Positions 33,836 through 46,071 of a stretch of DNA of 64,000 bases are shown here, piece by piece; positions within the stretch are counted from its first letter, which is position 1; every line of letters starts with the position of its first letter. A program made the position numbers and the translations under genes. Origin of the DNA: Panorpa germanica. Its lineage: Eukaryota; Arthropoda; Insecta; Mecoptera; Panorpidae. The notes under the pieces are model-generated. The model saw only the letters and a list, made by a program, of their open reading frames with translations, was not told the DNA's origin and made no database searches. The DNA is taken from assembly GCA_963678705.1 (NCBI GenBank), contig OY783219.1, positions 1,364,001-1,428,000 of the forward strand, read 5' to 3'.

Positions 33836-36103
33836 GCAACGACGGTTCACTGCTGAATTAAAAGCGAAGTCGGTTTATGATTTACGACCGGAGTTATAAA
33901 TTATAATTTATGCCCTACAGTGATTGGTCAGGGATATTACAATAAAATTAAGCGGAAAGTTTAAACAGAGTATTTATTTTGAAAAATAAAATCGATTTTT
34001 ATTAGAAAACAAATTTATAATAAAAAAAACAATAACTTTATGTAAGAATTTTATTAATATTTTATTAAATTTAATTTATTTACAGCATTATTTTTGATCA
34101 ATTGTTAATATAACATTAGTCTACATTGTTAAACATTAAATAATCATACACTAACTATTCTATATACTTGAATATACACTGGGCTTGAACTTTAGCTTTA
34201 GTTTTATCTAGGAGACAGTTTCTGAAAATGAAATTACATGTACTTTACATATTTATATAGTAATAACTCTTATAAATAATATCTTGTAAGGATACCATTT
34301 TATTTACCAGTAATCAAATCAAATCAGTAGATCAAATCTTGATTTGTAATTAAGTTCTTCTTATTTCTCCTTACAACAATTTTTGGGTACCGTCTAATTT
34401 TGTGTCTGAAATATAAGAGAAAAATTAAAATAAATTTCTGAATGAAAAATGTTGAAATATATGTAGATGAAGAAACGTATATAAGATGCTTCATAAAATG
34501 GCGACTGAATATATATGTATAACTTACCAAACATTTAATTTAAGAAACTTATAATTTCTTTGAACACTATTTTATATTATTGTTTTTTTAATGCAGTATT
34601 AAAACTGATTAAGAACATATATTATTTCACAAAACTATCAAAATATTACACAAAGAAACTTAGTAACTGACAGGACTCTAGGACCAGAGATAATAGCTAG
34701 GACGAGCATTTGTTATCGCTAGTTGTTCCACTTCAGGGGTATAAAACTTAATGAAATTGTACTTTTAGAGTTTGCAAAATATAAATATTTAAATTAAGAA
34801 ATAAATTGATGTAATCTTTAGTACGGATCGTGATTTTTTTAATGAATATTTTTCATCTTTAACAATTCTAGTTATATTAGTTTTTTACATTGTTCTGGTG
34901 ATTCAAAAATCTACGATCGGCAGGTCTGCGTTAGGTTCAAAAGCTCTGTCTTAACAACGCTGGATAGATATTCGGGGATGGAGAGAGACAGCGTCTGACT
35001 ATTACCATTAAAGAAATATTTATTGAAAAAGGATAGCATATACTTTATACATACTGTCCTGAACGAAATACTTTACAAGTATACAAGTGTAACGGTGAAA
35101 AATATATTTTACTTGTATTTTTGCATCTCGTTTCTCTCTCACTGAAATGAAAATGAATTTAACAAAAATATATTGATGGGTGAAAGAAACAGAAATACTT
35201 AATGAATGATGTTGGAAAAAGAAAGAATAGTATTATGAAAAAATTCTAACACTAACACAAAATCTGTGACAGGTAGAGAATGAATTTTAACTAAAAGCGA
35301 CTTTTGTGTACCACTTTTGAACTATTAACGAACTTGCTAATACTACATACATCAGATTTTATTTCACAAAATCTTGACAGGTAGGGAATAAATTTTAACT
35401 AAAATTGGTTTCTGTGTTGTTGCTTCGAACTTGTAAAGCGTTAGAATAAAATTGTACGAGTGACTCGAACTTCACCAAATAGGGCACTTCACCAAATTGA
35501 TTACTGGGTAGCATCAATGCTCTCGCTCACTGTGCTACTTTCACTTCTGCAGACCGAGTTAATTATCAAAATAATATTAAATTTGACATTCTTGATAAAC
35601 CGTTTAAGAACATTGTCGTGCTATATGTCTCCTCGGTACAATATCATAAAATTTTTATCAATTATAAAAGATATCATTATATAATTATTGTGAATTTCAA
35701 GTCGATTGACCGTTTCGTACTCGAGATAAATTTAGTCAAAGTTCGAATCATGAGAGGTGTATGAGAGTAAACGAGAGGCAAATACGTGTAATTTTTCATT
35801 ATTTTTCATAGAATAACAAAACGATGGATTGTCTAATGAAATTAGCTGAAAGAAAGAGATATGAAAGTAAATATTATTTACTGTTTCGTTATTTATAAGA
35901 CAATCTGAATGTGAATATTTCATTAAACAAGAACAAGAACAAGCGTTTATAAACGGTTTGTATGCATTGCAATCGCGCTGACCTGACTTCGATAAAAGTG
36001 TTTGCTCACTTAGATATAAATCATTTCACTCGTTTTACGCAAATGCGTCATAACTTTTGAATCATAAATTAAAACATGTTTAACTAAATATCACATTTTA
36101 CAG
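33836..36103. other. intron 6 remainder
   Basis: AT-rich, with no supported gene. At 35472-35509 a short right-end scrap of the CCCAGTAAACA MITE is present (TAGGGCACTTCACCAAATTG then TTACTGGG). Confidence 0.5.
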
Positions 36104-36526
36104 ACGCATTCATTAAAACCACAACGTTATCTTCACAAACTGCATTTTTCAAGGAAGCCATCATTATAAAACAGACATTTTGTTTATCCATGGCGGTGGC
36201 TTTGTGTGACGGATGCAAGATTCAACTTCACCTGCGTCTGTCTGATAGACAACTGTTCTCATCGAGAATTCTCCAAGGAAGTGAGGTTTGTCATATAATG
36301 TAGCTTTAAAAATGATCCTCTTTGGATTTTATAAAAATAGTTAAATTCCTGTTCCAGCGAGTTATAGGTTCCAGTGATGTTCCGTTGTACTGGAAAGTAG
36401 AGAGGTTTGAATTTACCATCTATCCAAACGAAGATGTTTCAGCTGAATTGTTGTACAGTACAACAGCTACAAAATCGGTTGGCAACCCATTTTGGGCTGT
36501 AGATGACGTCAGAGAATGTCAAAACG
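36104..36526 (+). CDS. receptor gene exons 7-8 (MAM-like module)
   Basis: Exon 7 (36104-36285) gives FIKTTTLSSQTAFFKEAIII and CDGCKIQLHLRLSDRQL. Exon 8 (36358-36526) gives YWKVERFEFTIYPNEDVSAE and GNPFWAVDDVRECQ. The ending FWAVDDVREC fits the IAIDDV...C close of MAM domains. All four splice sites are canonical. Function would be adhesion or ligand binding outside the cell. Confidence 0.7.
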
Positions 36527-36926
36527 GTAACTGTATATATTATTTATATAACTATGTTTACACACAGATTATTGTGCTGCGAATTTATTGGGATTTATAA
36601 GATTAATGTCTACTAGACAAAAGTTGGTGATGGAACTATGATAAATTGTTGTTCAAAATACTTTTAGTACCTGTTTGTTATATCCCTTTTTGCGTCATAA
36701 TAAATAAAATATATATTTTATTAGTTAAGTAAATAAGAAATAAATAGTAAGTTATTAGAAATAAATCTTAACACTTATGTATTGCATGAGAATAACATGT
36801 ATAACATATAGGATAACAATGACTCTTCCAAGAGTTCAATTAAGAATGGACTTGTGAACTCATTTGTTAGTGCTCGATTTTTGAATTGATGATTGAAATT
36901 GTTGTTATTAAATATATATAGTAAGA

Positions 36927-36975
36927 ACCGTGGTCCTAAGAAGCCCGTGAAGTATTCATAATAAATATATATATA
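36927..36975 (+). repeat. LINE tail fragment
   Basis: GTGGTCCTAAGAAGCCCGTG then TATTCATAATAAAT resembles the tail of the I-like LINE at about 27765-27805 (ATGGTCCTAGGAAGTCCAG). Confidence 0.45.
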
Positions 36976-37345
36976 TAGCCATTTTTATTTTATTAAATAT
37001 CTAAATGTTGACAGCGATATAGCAATTCAAAATTTGAATTGTAGTTTTAGCGTTGCAGATGTCGGTCATATTTATGTATGACGTAACATGTCACACAATT
37101 AAGGGATAGGTCAGTTATTTGATATATGTATAAGAGTGTTAAGTATGCTCTCTAAGCTCTATTGTATAAAAGAGATGTCAACATACCGGACGTAACGTTA
37201 CATGTCTTGGAATGTTCTATAACGTTGGATTCTTTTAATAATAAAAGGAAAAAATGACTGTTTTAATTGTTAATATCTTCTAAAATATAGTGAGGTATTA
37301 AAAAAGAATTACACATTTGAGGTCGTGGTAGCCAATTTGTCAATA
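36976..37345 (-). repeat. inverted partial copy of the 636-bp MITE
   Basis: Read inverted it carries ACGCTAAAACTACAATTCAA and TTTAGATATTTAATAAAATA as at 12145-12200, and the TTAATACCTC-type end near 37290. The outer TAATGGGC terminus was not found. Confidence 0.45.
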
Positions 37346-37599
37346 TATTGCAAAAAAAACACGAAACTGTCGAACTTATATATTGGTTTTCTCACATAAA
37401 TGACACATAACTTCTTCAATTTTGCAACTACTTTTATTGTACACCTTAAAACATATAAAAACTAATGGTGTCTCATAAAGACCCAACTATTTCAAAGTAC
37501 GAAGAAACAGAAAAAACATTTAAACATGAAACAGAGAAACAATTTAAAATTGTTTATTGATAAGAATATTAATTCGCATATATTTTTTTTAATAACATC

Positions 37600-37960
37600 G
37601 TTGAAGTTTCGTTCGTTCCGTTCTTTGCGACGCTAAACTTTGTGAACTTTATTGACTTGGGTGTTTGACTTAAAATGAACCGCAAGAAAAGAATATCATG
37701 GAGTAAAGTTTGGGTTACTATGGAGGCATGCAATTTTCCCCCTTCTTGAAATTACCTTTCCTTGGAACAATTCGTATAGTGCTTCCATCAGGGTTTTAGT
37801 TGTATCCGGTTGTAATGTAAGCATTCTTGAAGCTCAGGATGGAGGAACTTGCGGATTATGTCCACAAAACACGCCAAATTTACGGTAACTGTTCTGCCTC
37901 TTGCGTCCTCGAAAACTTAACGTCCAATGACGTATTTTGCCGACATAACCGTCAAGTAAT
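37600..37960 (-). pseudogene. Tc1/mariner-superfamily transposase fragment
   Basis: On the minus strand 37935-37835 reads VFEDARGRTVTVN and VDIIRKFLHPELQ. 37770-37720 reads LFQGKVISRRGKI. Both fit the DDE part of insect mariner-like transposases (YFFEDxxGRTVTVN ... GRVISRRGD). It is truncated on both sides with stops. Confidence 0.5.
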
Positions 37961-38104
37961 CCGCCGATTTACGACCGAAATCGCCGTCGCTAAAATAGGG
38001 TTGCAGTGTGCGAAGGGCCCTATTGTTAATGGAAATAGGACCATTCCCAGGGGTCACAAAAAGCGGTTGTACTCTCTTTATCCTTCATTCCCTTCAGATG
38101 TTAA

Positions 38105-38261
38105 GTCGTTTATATGAAATGACTATTTTACCGGCTACAAATGGCGAAACCACTCCACATATCGGAATGCAAATCAAGATAAAGTAGATGCGAACTATAA
38201 TTGAAGTGCAATAGTGATATAAATGTCATAAAAGAGGATATATCACCAAAGTGTTTACGGG
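38105..38261. mobile_element. CCCAGTAAACA MITE, 5'-truncated copy
   Basis: GGCTACAAATGGCGAAA, GCGAACTATAATTGAAGTG and a damaged GTGTTTACGGGG end match copies A-C. It lies in intron 8 of the receptor gene. Confidence 0.65.
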
Positions 38262-38437
38262 GTACCTCATTGGAACACATTTCTCACAGTAACTTATGGG
38301 GATTCTTAAATATACGATTCAATTTCTATAATGATTTTAGAATTTCTATAATTATTACAATATGATTCATATTAACATTACACTGTAATTAAACAAAAGA
38401 GCTAAATATATACTAAAACATGACCTCCTTATTACAG

Positions 38438-38783
38438 ACGAACAGAGGATTCTAAGGTACAATGGTATACTTCCTCATCCAGCCACGTGTCAGGTATTGG
38501 ACCATCTGAACTACACAGCGGTAGGAAGAAAACATGTTAATGGAAATAGAGGTAAACATCTTTGTTAGTAGTAAAACACTTACTAAATGTGTAAATAGTT
38601 TAAGATAATTATTTAACAGCTATATTATTTCCGCAGAGTTTACAACAAATAAGACTTGTAAGGACTGGTCGAAACAGTTGTCTTATGAGAAATTCTCCTG
38701 CAAAGGTTTCAGGTTTTGTAATGTAGCGAGGTCTAGTACAAACCAATGTAATTGCTTTCCAGGATATAACGGTGATTGCAATG
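38438..38783 (+). CDS. receptor gene exons 9-10 (EGF-like)
   Basis: Exon 9 (38438-38551) gives EQRILRYNGILPHPATCQVL and an N-glycosylation site NYT. Exon 10 (38637-38783) has six Cys, including CKDWSKQLSYEKFSC, FRFCNVARS and CNCFPGYNGDC, an EGF-like pattern. Phases (1-1) are those of a shuffled extracellular module. Confidence 0.75.
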
Positions 38784-39933
38784 GTAAGTTAAAAACCGTA
38801 AAATATTTTGTAGTTTCTTTCAGTGGTGCAGGGCTAGGTAGGAGAGAAGTGCAAAAACTTCAAGCCAATTTAACATAAAACAGTATTTTTTATTTTTATA
38901 CTATCTCACTGATAAACTACACGATCCACCACTTTATTATATCAAAAAGAAATGAATGCATTCCATAGAAATGAATCGCACCCTGTAACATCAGGGATGA
39001 GGAAAATTGATCGAAAATACAACTTTCAATTAAAGTAAATGCAATGGTTGTGTTCCTGATTAAAAATCGATTGTTCAGTGGGTAGAAACGTTTGTGGATA
39101 CTGGTAGTATGTAGAAAAAAGAACTACTGCGAAAAAACGTCTAGAAACAGGCACATGGTTTTGAAATCCTCTAAGTGATCTTAGGATCTTGCTCTTATAA
39201 TTTCTGATCGCACAGTTAGACTAATTCTTATAGTAAAGATCTGAAATTTTATCATTACAAATTGGCAGTGGTGCAAAAAGTAAGTCAACGCCATTTTGTT
39301 TCTCGAAAAAAAGGTATGTGAAGCCTTTATCGACCTGCCTCATGACTCGCACTGGAGTTACCACTCTTTGAATATTTTTATGGGAATATCTTAAATCCTT
39401 GGTATACCAATGGAATCGAATAAAAATGATATCTCTGATACTTTTTGTTTAATTATGTTTTAAACTAAGGAAGTTTCCGCACTGCACACTGTATAATCTT
39501 ATTTATTAAAGTAACTTTTAGTTAAAGTTTTAAGAGAATTTTGCATGTACGTAATGACAATGTTAGCAAAGTTATGCAAAAGTATTAAATATTTGTGAAT
39601 ATCTCTTGCTAAAATAAAATTAAAATTTGACATGTATTTACAGGATATTGTTTACAAAAATCATTTTGAAATTAAATTGCCCTTTGTATACACTAGAAGG
39701 CGTAATATCGTTGTGATTACATATATTTTCAGGAAGATTTGTTATTTGAGACAATATCAACAAAATATGGCACCGGATTTTATTCATTTGCACTTATTTT
39801 CTTTGTAAGAGTGCAGTTTTAAATGTGTTTGTCTATAATGTAAAGAAGCTATAAACTTTTATAACTTGTGAGTACAGATGTGTAGAAATTTGTTGAATAT
39901 CTTGAAGCTAAACGAAACTCTATAACTTTTTAG
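38784..39933. other. intron 10, nothing assigned
   Basis: AT-rich intron without a recognisable element or frame. Confidence 0.4.
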
Positions 39934-40260
39934 ACTTAACACACATCAATAAATCGATTGATGTAGTGAACAGTTCATGCAGAAACACGCATGTCAAAGT
40001 GCCAAGTGGATCATTTGATGGAACAACGGCTCCGTTCATGAAGATTCATTATCAGATTAAGCCAGTAGATAGTTCACGCTGGGAGAAAATTTCTCAACCT
40101 ATATCTATCGACGAGGCTTACAATAAGGCTGTTGAGTTACCGGAACTCAAACTGAATATCGAATATGAACTCCAAGCGCTGCTGTACATCGACGGGGATC
40201 CAACAGGATTCTACACAAACTCACCAATTACCAAATTCACAACGACTTGCACTGACATAG
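39934..40260 (+). CDS. receptor gene exon 11 (fibronectin-III-like)
   Basis: After TTTTTAG it encodes a segment with SCRNTHVKVPSGSFDGTTAP, FMKIHYQIKPVDSSRWEKI and LNIEYELQALLYIDG. The IEYELQALLY core fits the F/G strand region of fibronectin III (TxYxFRV). The donor GTTAAG is weak but the phase fits exon 12. The following 5.5-kb intron holds the CXC element and a LINE. Confidence 0.75.
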
Positions 40261-40267
40261 GTTAAGT

Positions 40268-40733
40268 TACAATTCTATATTATAATGTTCCAAGTGCAAA
40301 TTTATTTGTTTATATGATTACGCTATTCTAAAAACTTTCTTCTTTTTTTGCTGTAAAACTATTATTTATAAAAGATAGAAAGTTGAAATTTGGCATGTGA
40401 TTTACGGTGTTCAATGCTAAATTTTTTTAAACATTAGAAATTGAAACATTGGAAAAAGGGGCGTTGAGAATATTAGGGGGCCCGGTAGGAAACTTTGGAG
40501 AACACTCAAATTTTGGATTATTTAATAATGAAATATGTTATTAAAAAAAAACAATTTAAAATTTTTTTTTTGGGACATGGGGCCGAGGTAAAAATTGAGC
40601 TAGAAAGTTCAAATTTTATATATGGGCTAACTTTGGTGCCTAATTTACAATTCAAAAAAAAATCGCAGTATTATATTTCTCCTAATTCATTTTATTCTTA
40701 TCTAAATTCAAACTTAAAACTAAACTTAACAAG
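40268..40733 (+). repeat. Helitron-like fragment
   Basis: It starts TCTATATTATAATGTTCCAA and continues through AAAAGATAGAAAGTTGAAAT, GGGGGCCCGGTA.GAA and AGCTAGAAAGTTCAAATTTT, in the order seen at 62139-62700. No CTAG end is present; the CXC-protein element begins where it stops. Confidence 0.6.
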
Positions 40734-43001
40734 CCGGTCAATTTAAACATAAAAATAGTGGTCAAATAACAAAAATCCCGGAAAGCCAAATATTGGTGGA
40801 GAACTGAGGTTTACCAATAAAAATAAAGTTTTAAAAATCCCCATCTATTCTATGTGTGCTTCAAAAGTTATTCAGGGTCAAAGGTCAAAATTTGAGGTTT
40901 TTTTTGATTTTTCTCAAAAACGGTAAGCTTTATGAAAAGAAAACCTCAATCCAAAGTTGTAGATCTTAAAATTCTCTACAAAAATGGTCCTTATGATTTT
41001 TTTAATAAGAGTTACTATTCCTGAGATATCGCGATTCTAAGAGTCACATTATACATGATATGCACACATTTTCACGCCACCTGTGAGGTAGTGTACTCGG
41101 CGCGTTTTTTTTACCGTGGTTTTCCCTTTAGTCCACTAACTGTCATGACAACTTTAGGATAATTTAAGGGAACAATACCCGTCAAGTTACCTTATTGATA
41201 TTGATTATTGATATTACTATTGATTATTGGGTTAACTATTGTTTTGATTTCTTTAGATATTTTAATCAGATTCATACTCTTGAAAGTCTACTTCAACAGT
41301 CATGTCTTCTTCGATTTCTTCTTCTTCCTCTTCCTCTTGCTGGATGTTCATAAATTGTTCAAATGTGGGTGTCATTGATATCTTCATTAAAATCACAGGA
41401 ATCTTCCTCTATTGTACTCAACTGAACATTTGAGCAAGACTGACCTTGGAAATTGGTACACGCTGGAGAACACAGCAACCCGACTTTTTTACAGCCACAT
41501 TTAGCACTACAACCTTTTTTGCAATTGCAAAAAATAGTGTTGAGTAGTTTTTCTGGAGCAGGTGGGAATATATTTTGAATCGGTTCCAGAGTATTATCTA
41601 TCAATTTCCAACACCAGTCTTCTGGGTTCACTTGATTGTCCAGCTATGTTTGAACTTGATAGTATACTCAATACAAGTGTTTAATAGCAGATGCCGATGT
41701 TGGAGGAAGACTTGATAGTTGTACTTGTTTCTTGTTTCGCGTATTTTTTACAAAAGTTAAGTATCGGTATTTATCAATGCAAGTAATTTTTTTTTGGGCT
41801 CCATAAACCGCAAGAAGAAAGCGAATTCCTTCCGTAATTATTGTTTGAGGAGTGGCATCAATTTCTGTAAATACTTTAGCGCAGTCAATCATTTTTTTTT
41901 TGAATAATTTAAATACTGACGTTTTGCCCTTCTGTACATTGCTGACGAAGTGTCGCAGCCGGTTATCGCATGTAAAAATAAAATATAGTTTTGGCATTTG
42001 GGATAAGTAGATAAACTTTTTGAAGAATATATTACAAGCTGTTCGCTTGTCTTTTTCATCCAAGTGTTTTTTATCAGACCAGACTTGACTTAAAATATCT
42101 TGGTAATTGTCAATAAAATAAATAAATGGTAATTTTCCAGGCTTCTCTGTAATAATAATTCTACTGCCATACTTCAATTTCAATCGTATTTTTATAGTTC
42201 TATCATCTAAAGCTCCATCTTGACAAACATTCTTCAATTCATCTAAGGAAAACTGGCAATCATCACTCGTTTCTATGAATATTGAAAAATTTTCTCCATC
42301 GCAGAGTTTACAGTTTCATCTTGTGGACGGCCAATTTTACCACTAGTATTAGGTTTTAAGAAAGATTTGTACCAACAGTCATGGTATTTTACATCAGCAG
42401 CGACTAAATCATACTCAAAATTAATACGTTCAAGAACAGCCTTTGAAACATCATCAGAACGATCTTTAGATAATTTCAACAGGGATTCTTTGAATTTTAG
42501 TGTAGTCACGTTCTAAATTTTTTTTCGAAGATGCTGTGCTTTCTTTTTCTCAGTTTCTTCATTGGCTTCATTGCCACAAAATAAACAGTATTTTCTAAAA
42601 CAAATTTTTTTAAAACACATATAGGTATTGTGTTATACTTGTCTTAAGTGCCTGATTATGTATATACGTGGCTTATATGTGCATATCATGTATAATGTGA
42701 CTCTTAGAATCGCGATATCTCAGGAATGGTAACTCTTAGGGAAAACATCATAAGGACCATTTTTGTAGAGAATTTTAAGATCTACAACTTTAATTTGAAG
42801 TTTTTTTTTTGATAAAACTTACCGTTTTCGGAAAAAATCCAAAAAACCTCAAATTTTGACTATTGACCCCGAATAACTTTTGAAGCACACATAGAATCGA
42901 TGGGGATTTTTAAAACTTTATTTGTAATGATATACCCCAGCTCTCCACCAATATTTGGCTCTCCGGGAATTTTTGTTATTTTAAATGTCTATATTGACCG
43001 G
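40734..43001 (-). mobile_element. long-TIR element carrying a CXC-type gene
   Basis: The outer ~300 bases at each end are inverted copies of each other. The left (40734-41070) reads CCGGTCAATTTAAACAT, GCCAAATATTGGTGGAGAAC, AAATCCCCATC and GATATCGCGATTCTAAGAGT. The right (42690-43001) carries the reverse complement of these and ends TGACCGG. Between them a decayed minus-strand gene (42610-41265) encodes a Cys-rich protein. The layout is that of a cut-and-paste-type DNA element, but no known transposase was recognised. The target duplication is unclear. Confidence 0.7.
41265..42610 (-). pseudogene. CXC-domain protein of uncharacterised insect family
   Basis: Minus-strand pieces in order: a zinc-type start CLFCGNEANEETEKK, then SDDVSKAVLERINFEYDLVA and YHDCWYKSFLKPN. 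Next come SDDCQFSLDELK and DRTIKIRLKLKYGSRIIITE with KPGKLPFIYF, then TCDNRLRHFVSNVQKGK, and IDKYRYLTFV. The end has LSSLPPTSASAIKHLY and NPEDWCWKLIDNTLEPI. It closes with a Cys cluster CNCKKGCSAKCGCKKVGLLC and CSPAC, then a Glu-rich tail. The family is widespread in invertebrate genomes in multicopy form, from memory. The TCDN segment stands where relatives have GCDTT, reminiscent of FEN/PIN-type nucleases; this is inference. Several frame breaks and a missing middle make this copy inactive. Confidence 0.7.
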
Positions 43002-43019
43002 GCTATAAATTATTCTAGA

Positions 43020-45560
43020 CTTTTACTACTTCCAAAAGTATTTTCTGCTTTTTCTTCTATTGACCCCCTTTCTTCATGTTTCCTAATCCTCCTTCATTCT
43101 TATCGTTTCCTGCTTCGCTTTCCTTCTTTCCTGTCCTTCCGTCTCTCACATCTTGCCTTCCTTGTCTCCTCTCGACAAACCATCTATTATCTTTTCACTA
43201 TCTTTCCTCTGTATTTTCACTACTTTTACCTTTTACCTCTATTACTCTATTACAGACATAAACCTCCTAAATTCAACAAAATGTAAATCACTATTGTATC
43301 ACGTTTAGTTTATGAGATATAAACAGGATAAATATTGCTATTTCAGTATTGAATTTTGATATGATTCTAAGCGAAGCACCTGTCTTGACGACAGGTTTAT
43401 TGTACACCAGAGATTTACAAGGTTTATTAAAATATAAAATGTTGTACTCTTATGATCTGTCACATCAACAGCAGCTCCACTGCTTCTCTCTTCCTGCTAC
43501 TCTCCCTCCTGTTTCTACCCTGCGTTTCCTTCTCTTTTCTCGTTCCTTATCTCTATCTCCGAAAAGCGAATTTACAATTTCGTTTGTTTTTCCAATCCCA
43601 TATTTTTCTCTGTACAGCATTATACTCATTACGAGTATATCAAACATCCATCCTCTTTTGCATATCCACACCAAACACATTTTTCTCTACTCTCCACACC
43701 CTTCTCAACACTAAATCCGCCCTCTTTGCTAACTCACTTATCTGCGCTTCTTGTCCGTTGTTTTTCTAAACGTGTACCATATATACCTAAATTCCTTTAC
43801 CTCCTCTCTCTTTATCTATTTTCCTACCCCTTTTTGGAACACCATAATTTTTTGTTTTTCCTTATTCAGCTCCAGCCCTTTCCTGCCTCCTCCTTTTTAT
43901 ATCTTGGTTAAAGCCTTCAGCAATCCTTTCTCAATTAGTTCCCGTCCTACTTTCCACGCTTAATTTTTTAATCCATCTCTACCTGCGGCTTTATTTTCCT
44001 TCAGTTTTTGTATATGTGTTCTCAATTCTTTCAAGTATAACTCATCTTCTTTATCTTTCTTTTTATTTCTTTTCTTTCGCTCCAGCACTCCCATGAAACT
44101 GTGTTTAACACAATCCTCCGATATTATCTCCTTACTAGGGTTCTTTCTTTTACTCCTCTCTCAATTTAAATATTCCCATGACTGCCTTTCTTTATTTTTT
44201 TTACCTCGTTTTCTACCTTTGTTTTGAACTCCTTTTCCTTTACCTCATCTTTTCCTTAAATTCTTTCTGCTTCTTCATGAATTCTTTTTTGCTTAACTCT
44301 CCTCTCTTCCACCTTTTTAGTTCTCTTCTTAGCTCTTTTTTCCTTTCTTTACATTCTTTATCCCACCACATGTTTCCTCTAGTTCTTGTAGTCACTCGCC
44401 ACCTCTTTCCTTGACTTGCTCTATTCTCTATTCCTTCTGTTCCTCCTTTTTTCTAGTAGCTCCGCTCCAGCTCCTCTTTAAACTTCTTCCGTCCAGTCGC
44501 TCCGTCTCTCCATTCACGTTCCTTTCTTTTTCTTCTCGTCGCCACTTCCTCCATCATCAGTGATCCAAATCCACTCCCTCCGACACCTTCATTTTGGCTA
44601 CTTCCTTCTCTGGCCATCTCTTTCCTTGTTCCCATTTAACTATCCCACAATCCATCTATCTTCTTCTAGTCTTTCCATCAGATCTTTTCCCTTTGGGTTT
44701 CACCCCATTCCTCGTCCATCTCTCACAACTCTTTAATTCTGGCGTTGAAGTTTCCCCAATTAACAGATATTACTGGTTAATACCTGTACCTCATTGATTT
44801 CTTTCATGGTCTCTCTTATGTTTACCTTACTGTATACTGTCATTATATCTTATATATCTTCTTGCAGTCTTATCGTCCTCCTTACCTATATGCCCTTTCT
44901 CTCTGATACTGTTCGCATTTCTTGCTTTCTATCCACGATTCAACTAATTTAATCACATCCCAGCTTTCAACTTATCTTTAGAACTCCTTATCCTTTTTCT
45001 TTGAGCTACTTCCCTGCTACATTCCAAAAACCCACCCTCATGCTTTCTTTTTCTTCCAACTTGTTTTTTCTCCCTCTTTTTTCTCTTCGGCTGCTCTTCG
45101 GCTTTCTCTTCTACCTCCATCTTATTCTTCCCACCTTCGAAATCTCCTCTTCTCCAATTCGTTCTTCTTATCATTCCATATAAATAATATCCCTTCATAA
45201 CATTATTTTTCTAGAGCCCACCTTCACTTCCCTTTCTCCCTCCTGCCTTTGCTTCCTTGCCCACTGCCTCACCTCCCTTTCTTTAAACGTTCGGTTATCT
45301 TCTATATATCCCTCCGTCTGTTTGAGTAACTTCTTCGCAACCATTGCTTACCTTTTTTGATCCTTTGATTCACACTTTAATATTATTATCTCTTTTTCTT
45401 TCCCTACTGCGCCCGCCTGTGCTATCTTTCCTTCCTCTTTCAGCTCTCTAACTAACCATTCCTCTACTTCGAATTCTTCCCTCACTTTACTTGTATTCAT
45501 ATCTCTAATCACTATATTCACTCTTTTTTCTCTTCTTCTGGCTATTACAATTGTTAATAC
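43020..45560 (-). pseudogene. purine-rich LINE, internally deleted
   Basis: The minus strand is strikingly purine-rich. It encodes, in order, a Lys/Glu-rich ORF1-like part (EEQPKRKKREKKQVGRKRKH), an endonuclease remnant (VKLVESWIESKKCEQ-like pieces), and WWDKECKERKKELRRELKRW. RT pieces follow (HIQKLKENKAAGRDGLKN, LELNKEKQKIMVFQKG, VKEFRYIWYTF) and a C-terminal part (RRVWRVEKNVFGVDMQKR). The order is endonuclease then RT, as in insect LINEs. Most of the RT palm is missing. The long plus-strand frames here are compositional artefacts. Confidence 0.65.
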
Positions 45561-45764
45561 CTCCTAAAATATAGTCAGTTATTAAAAAATAATTGAACAT
45601 ATAAGATTCTGATAGACAACTTTATCATTATATAAAAAGACCTGCTATACAAGCCAATTTGTTTTCAATAATACATGTCTAATAAAATACACATGAAGGT
45701 GACAATGTTATTAATTTTTCATATCTTTCTCTTAAATTATAATATCAATATGGTTACATTTTAG

Positions 45765-45823
45765 AGTCCAGCGAAATTACGACATCCAGCACAAAAGATT
45801 CCATCACATTGCATCTGCGAAGG
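45765..45823 (+). CDS. receptor gene exon 12
   Basis: A 59-base exon encoding ESSEITTSSTKDSITLHLRR, the first strands of a fibronectin-III-like domain. Its acceptor is TTTTAG and its donor GTAGGT. Phases match exons 11 and 13, which lie 5.5 kb before and 6.2 kb after. Confidence 0.65.
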
Positions 45824-45987
45824 GTAGGTTTAGTGTGATAAATTAACCTCAGCTTAAAAGAATATTAAAACTTTTCTCAAAATGCGCATCGATAATAAAT
45901 AGTTGCTCAGGAACAATAAATACAAATATTTCACTTTAGCATGAATTATTGTTGGCTGAACTTTTGTTATATTGTATTATTTTGTAA

Positions 45988-45995
45988 ATATATAT

Positions 45996-46067
<72 letters not shown>
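45988..46067. repeat. (AT)n microsatellite, left part
   Basis: Almost pure AT dinucleotides that continue on the other side of the LTR retrotransposon at 49245-49307. The element inserted within this tract. Confidence 0.9.

Positions 46068-46071
<4 letters not shown>

Noticed and set aside
37827-38117. 96-residue plus-strand frame as a gene
   Set aside because: The minus strand of its first part encodes recognisable transposase pieces and its end is a MITE; the plus frame is an overlap artefact.
42900-45183. Many Ser/Phe/Leu-rich plus-strand frames as genes or secreted peptides
   Set aside because: They are the complement of a purine-rich LINE on the minus strand.
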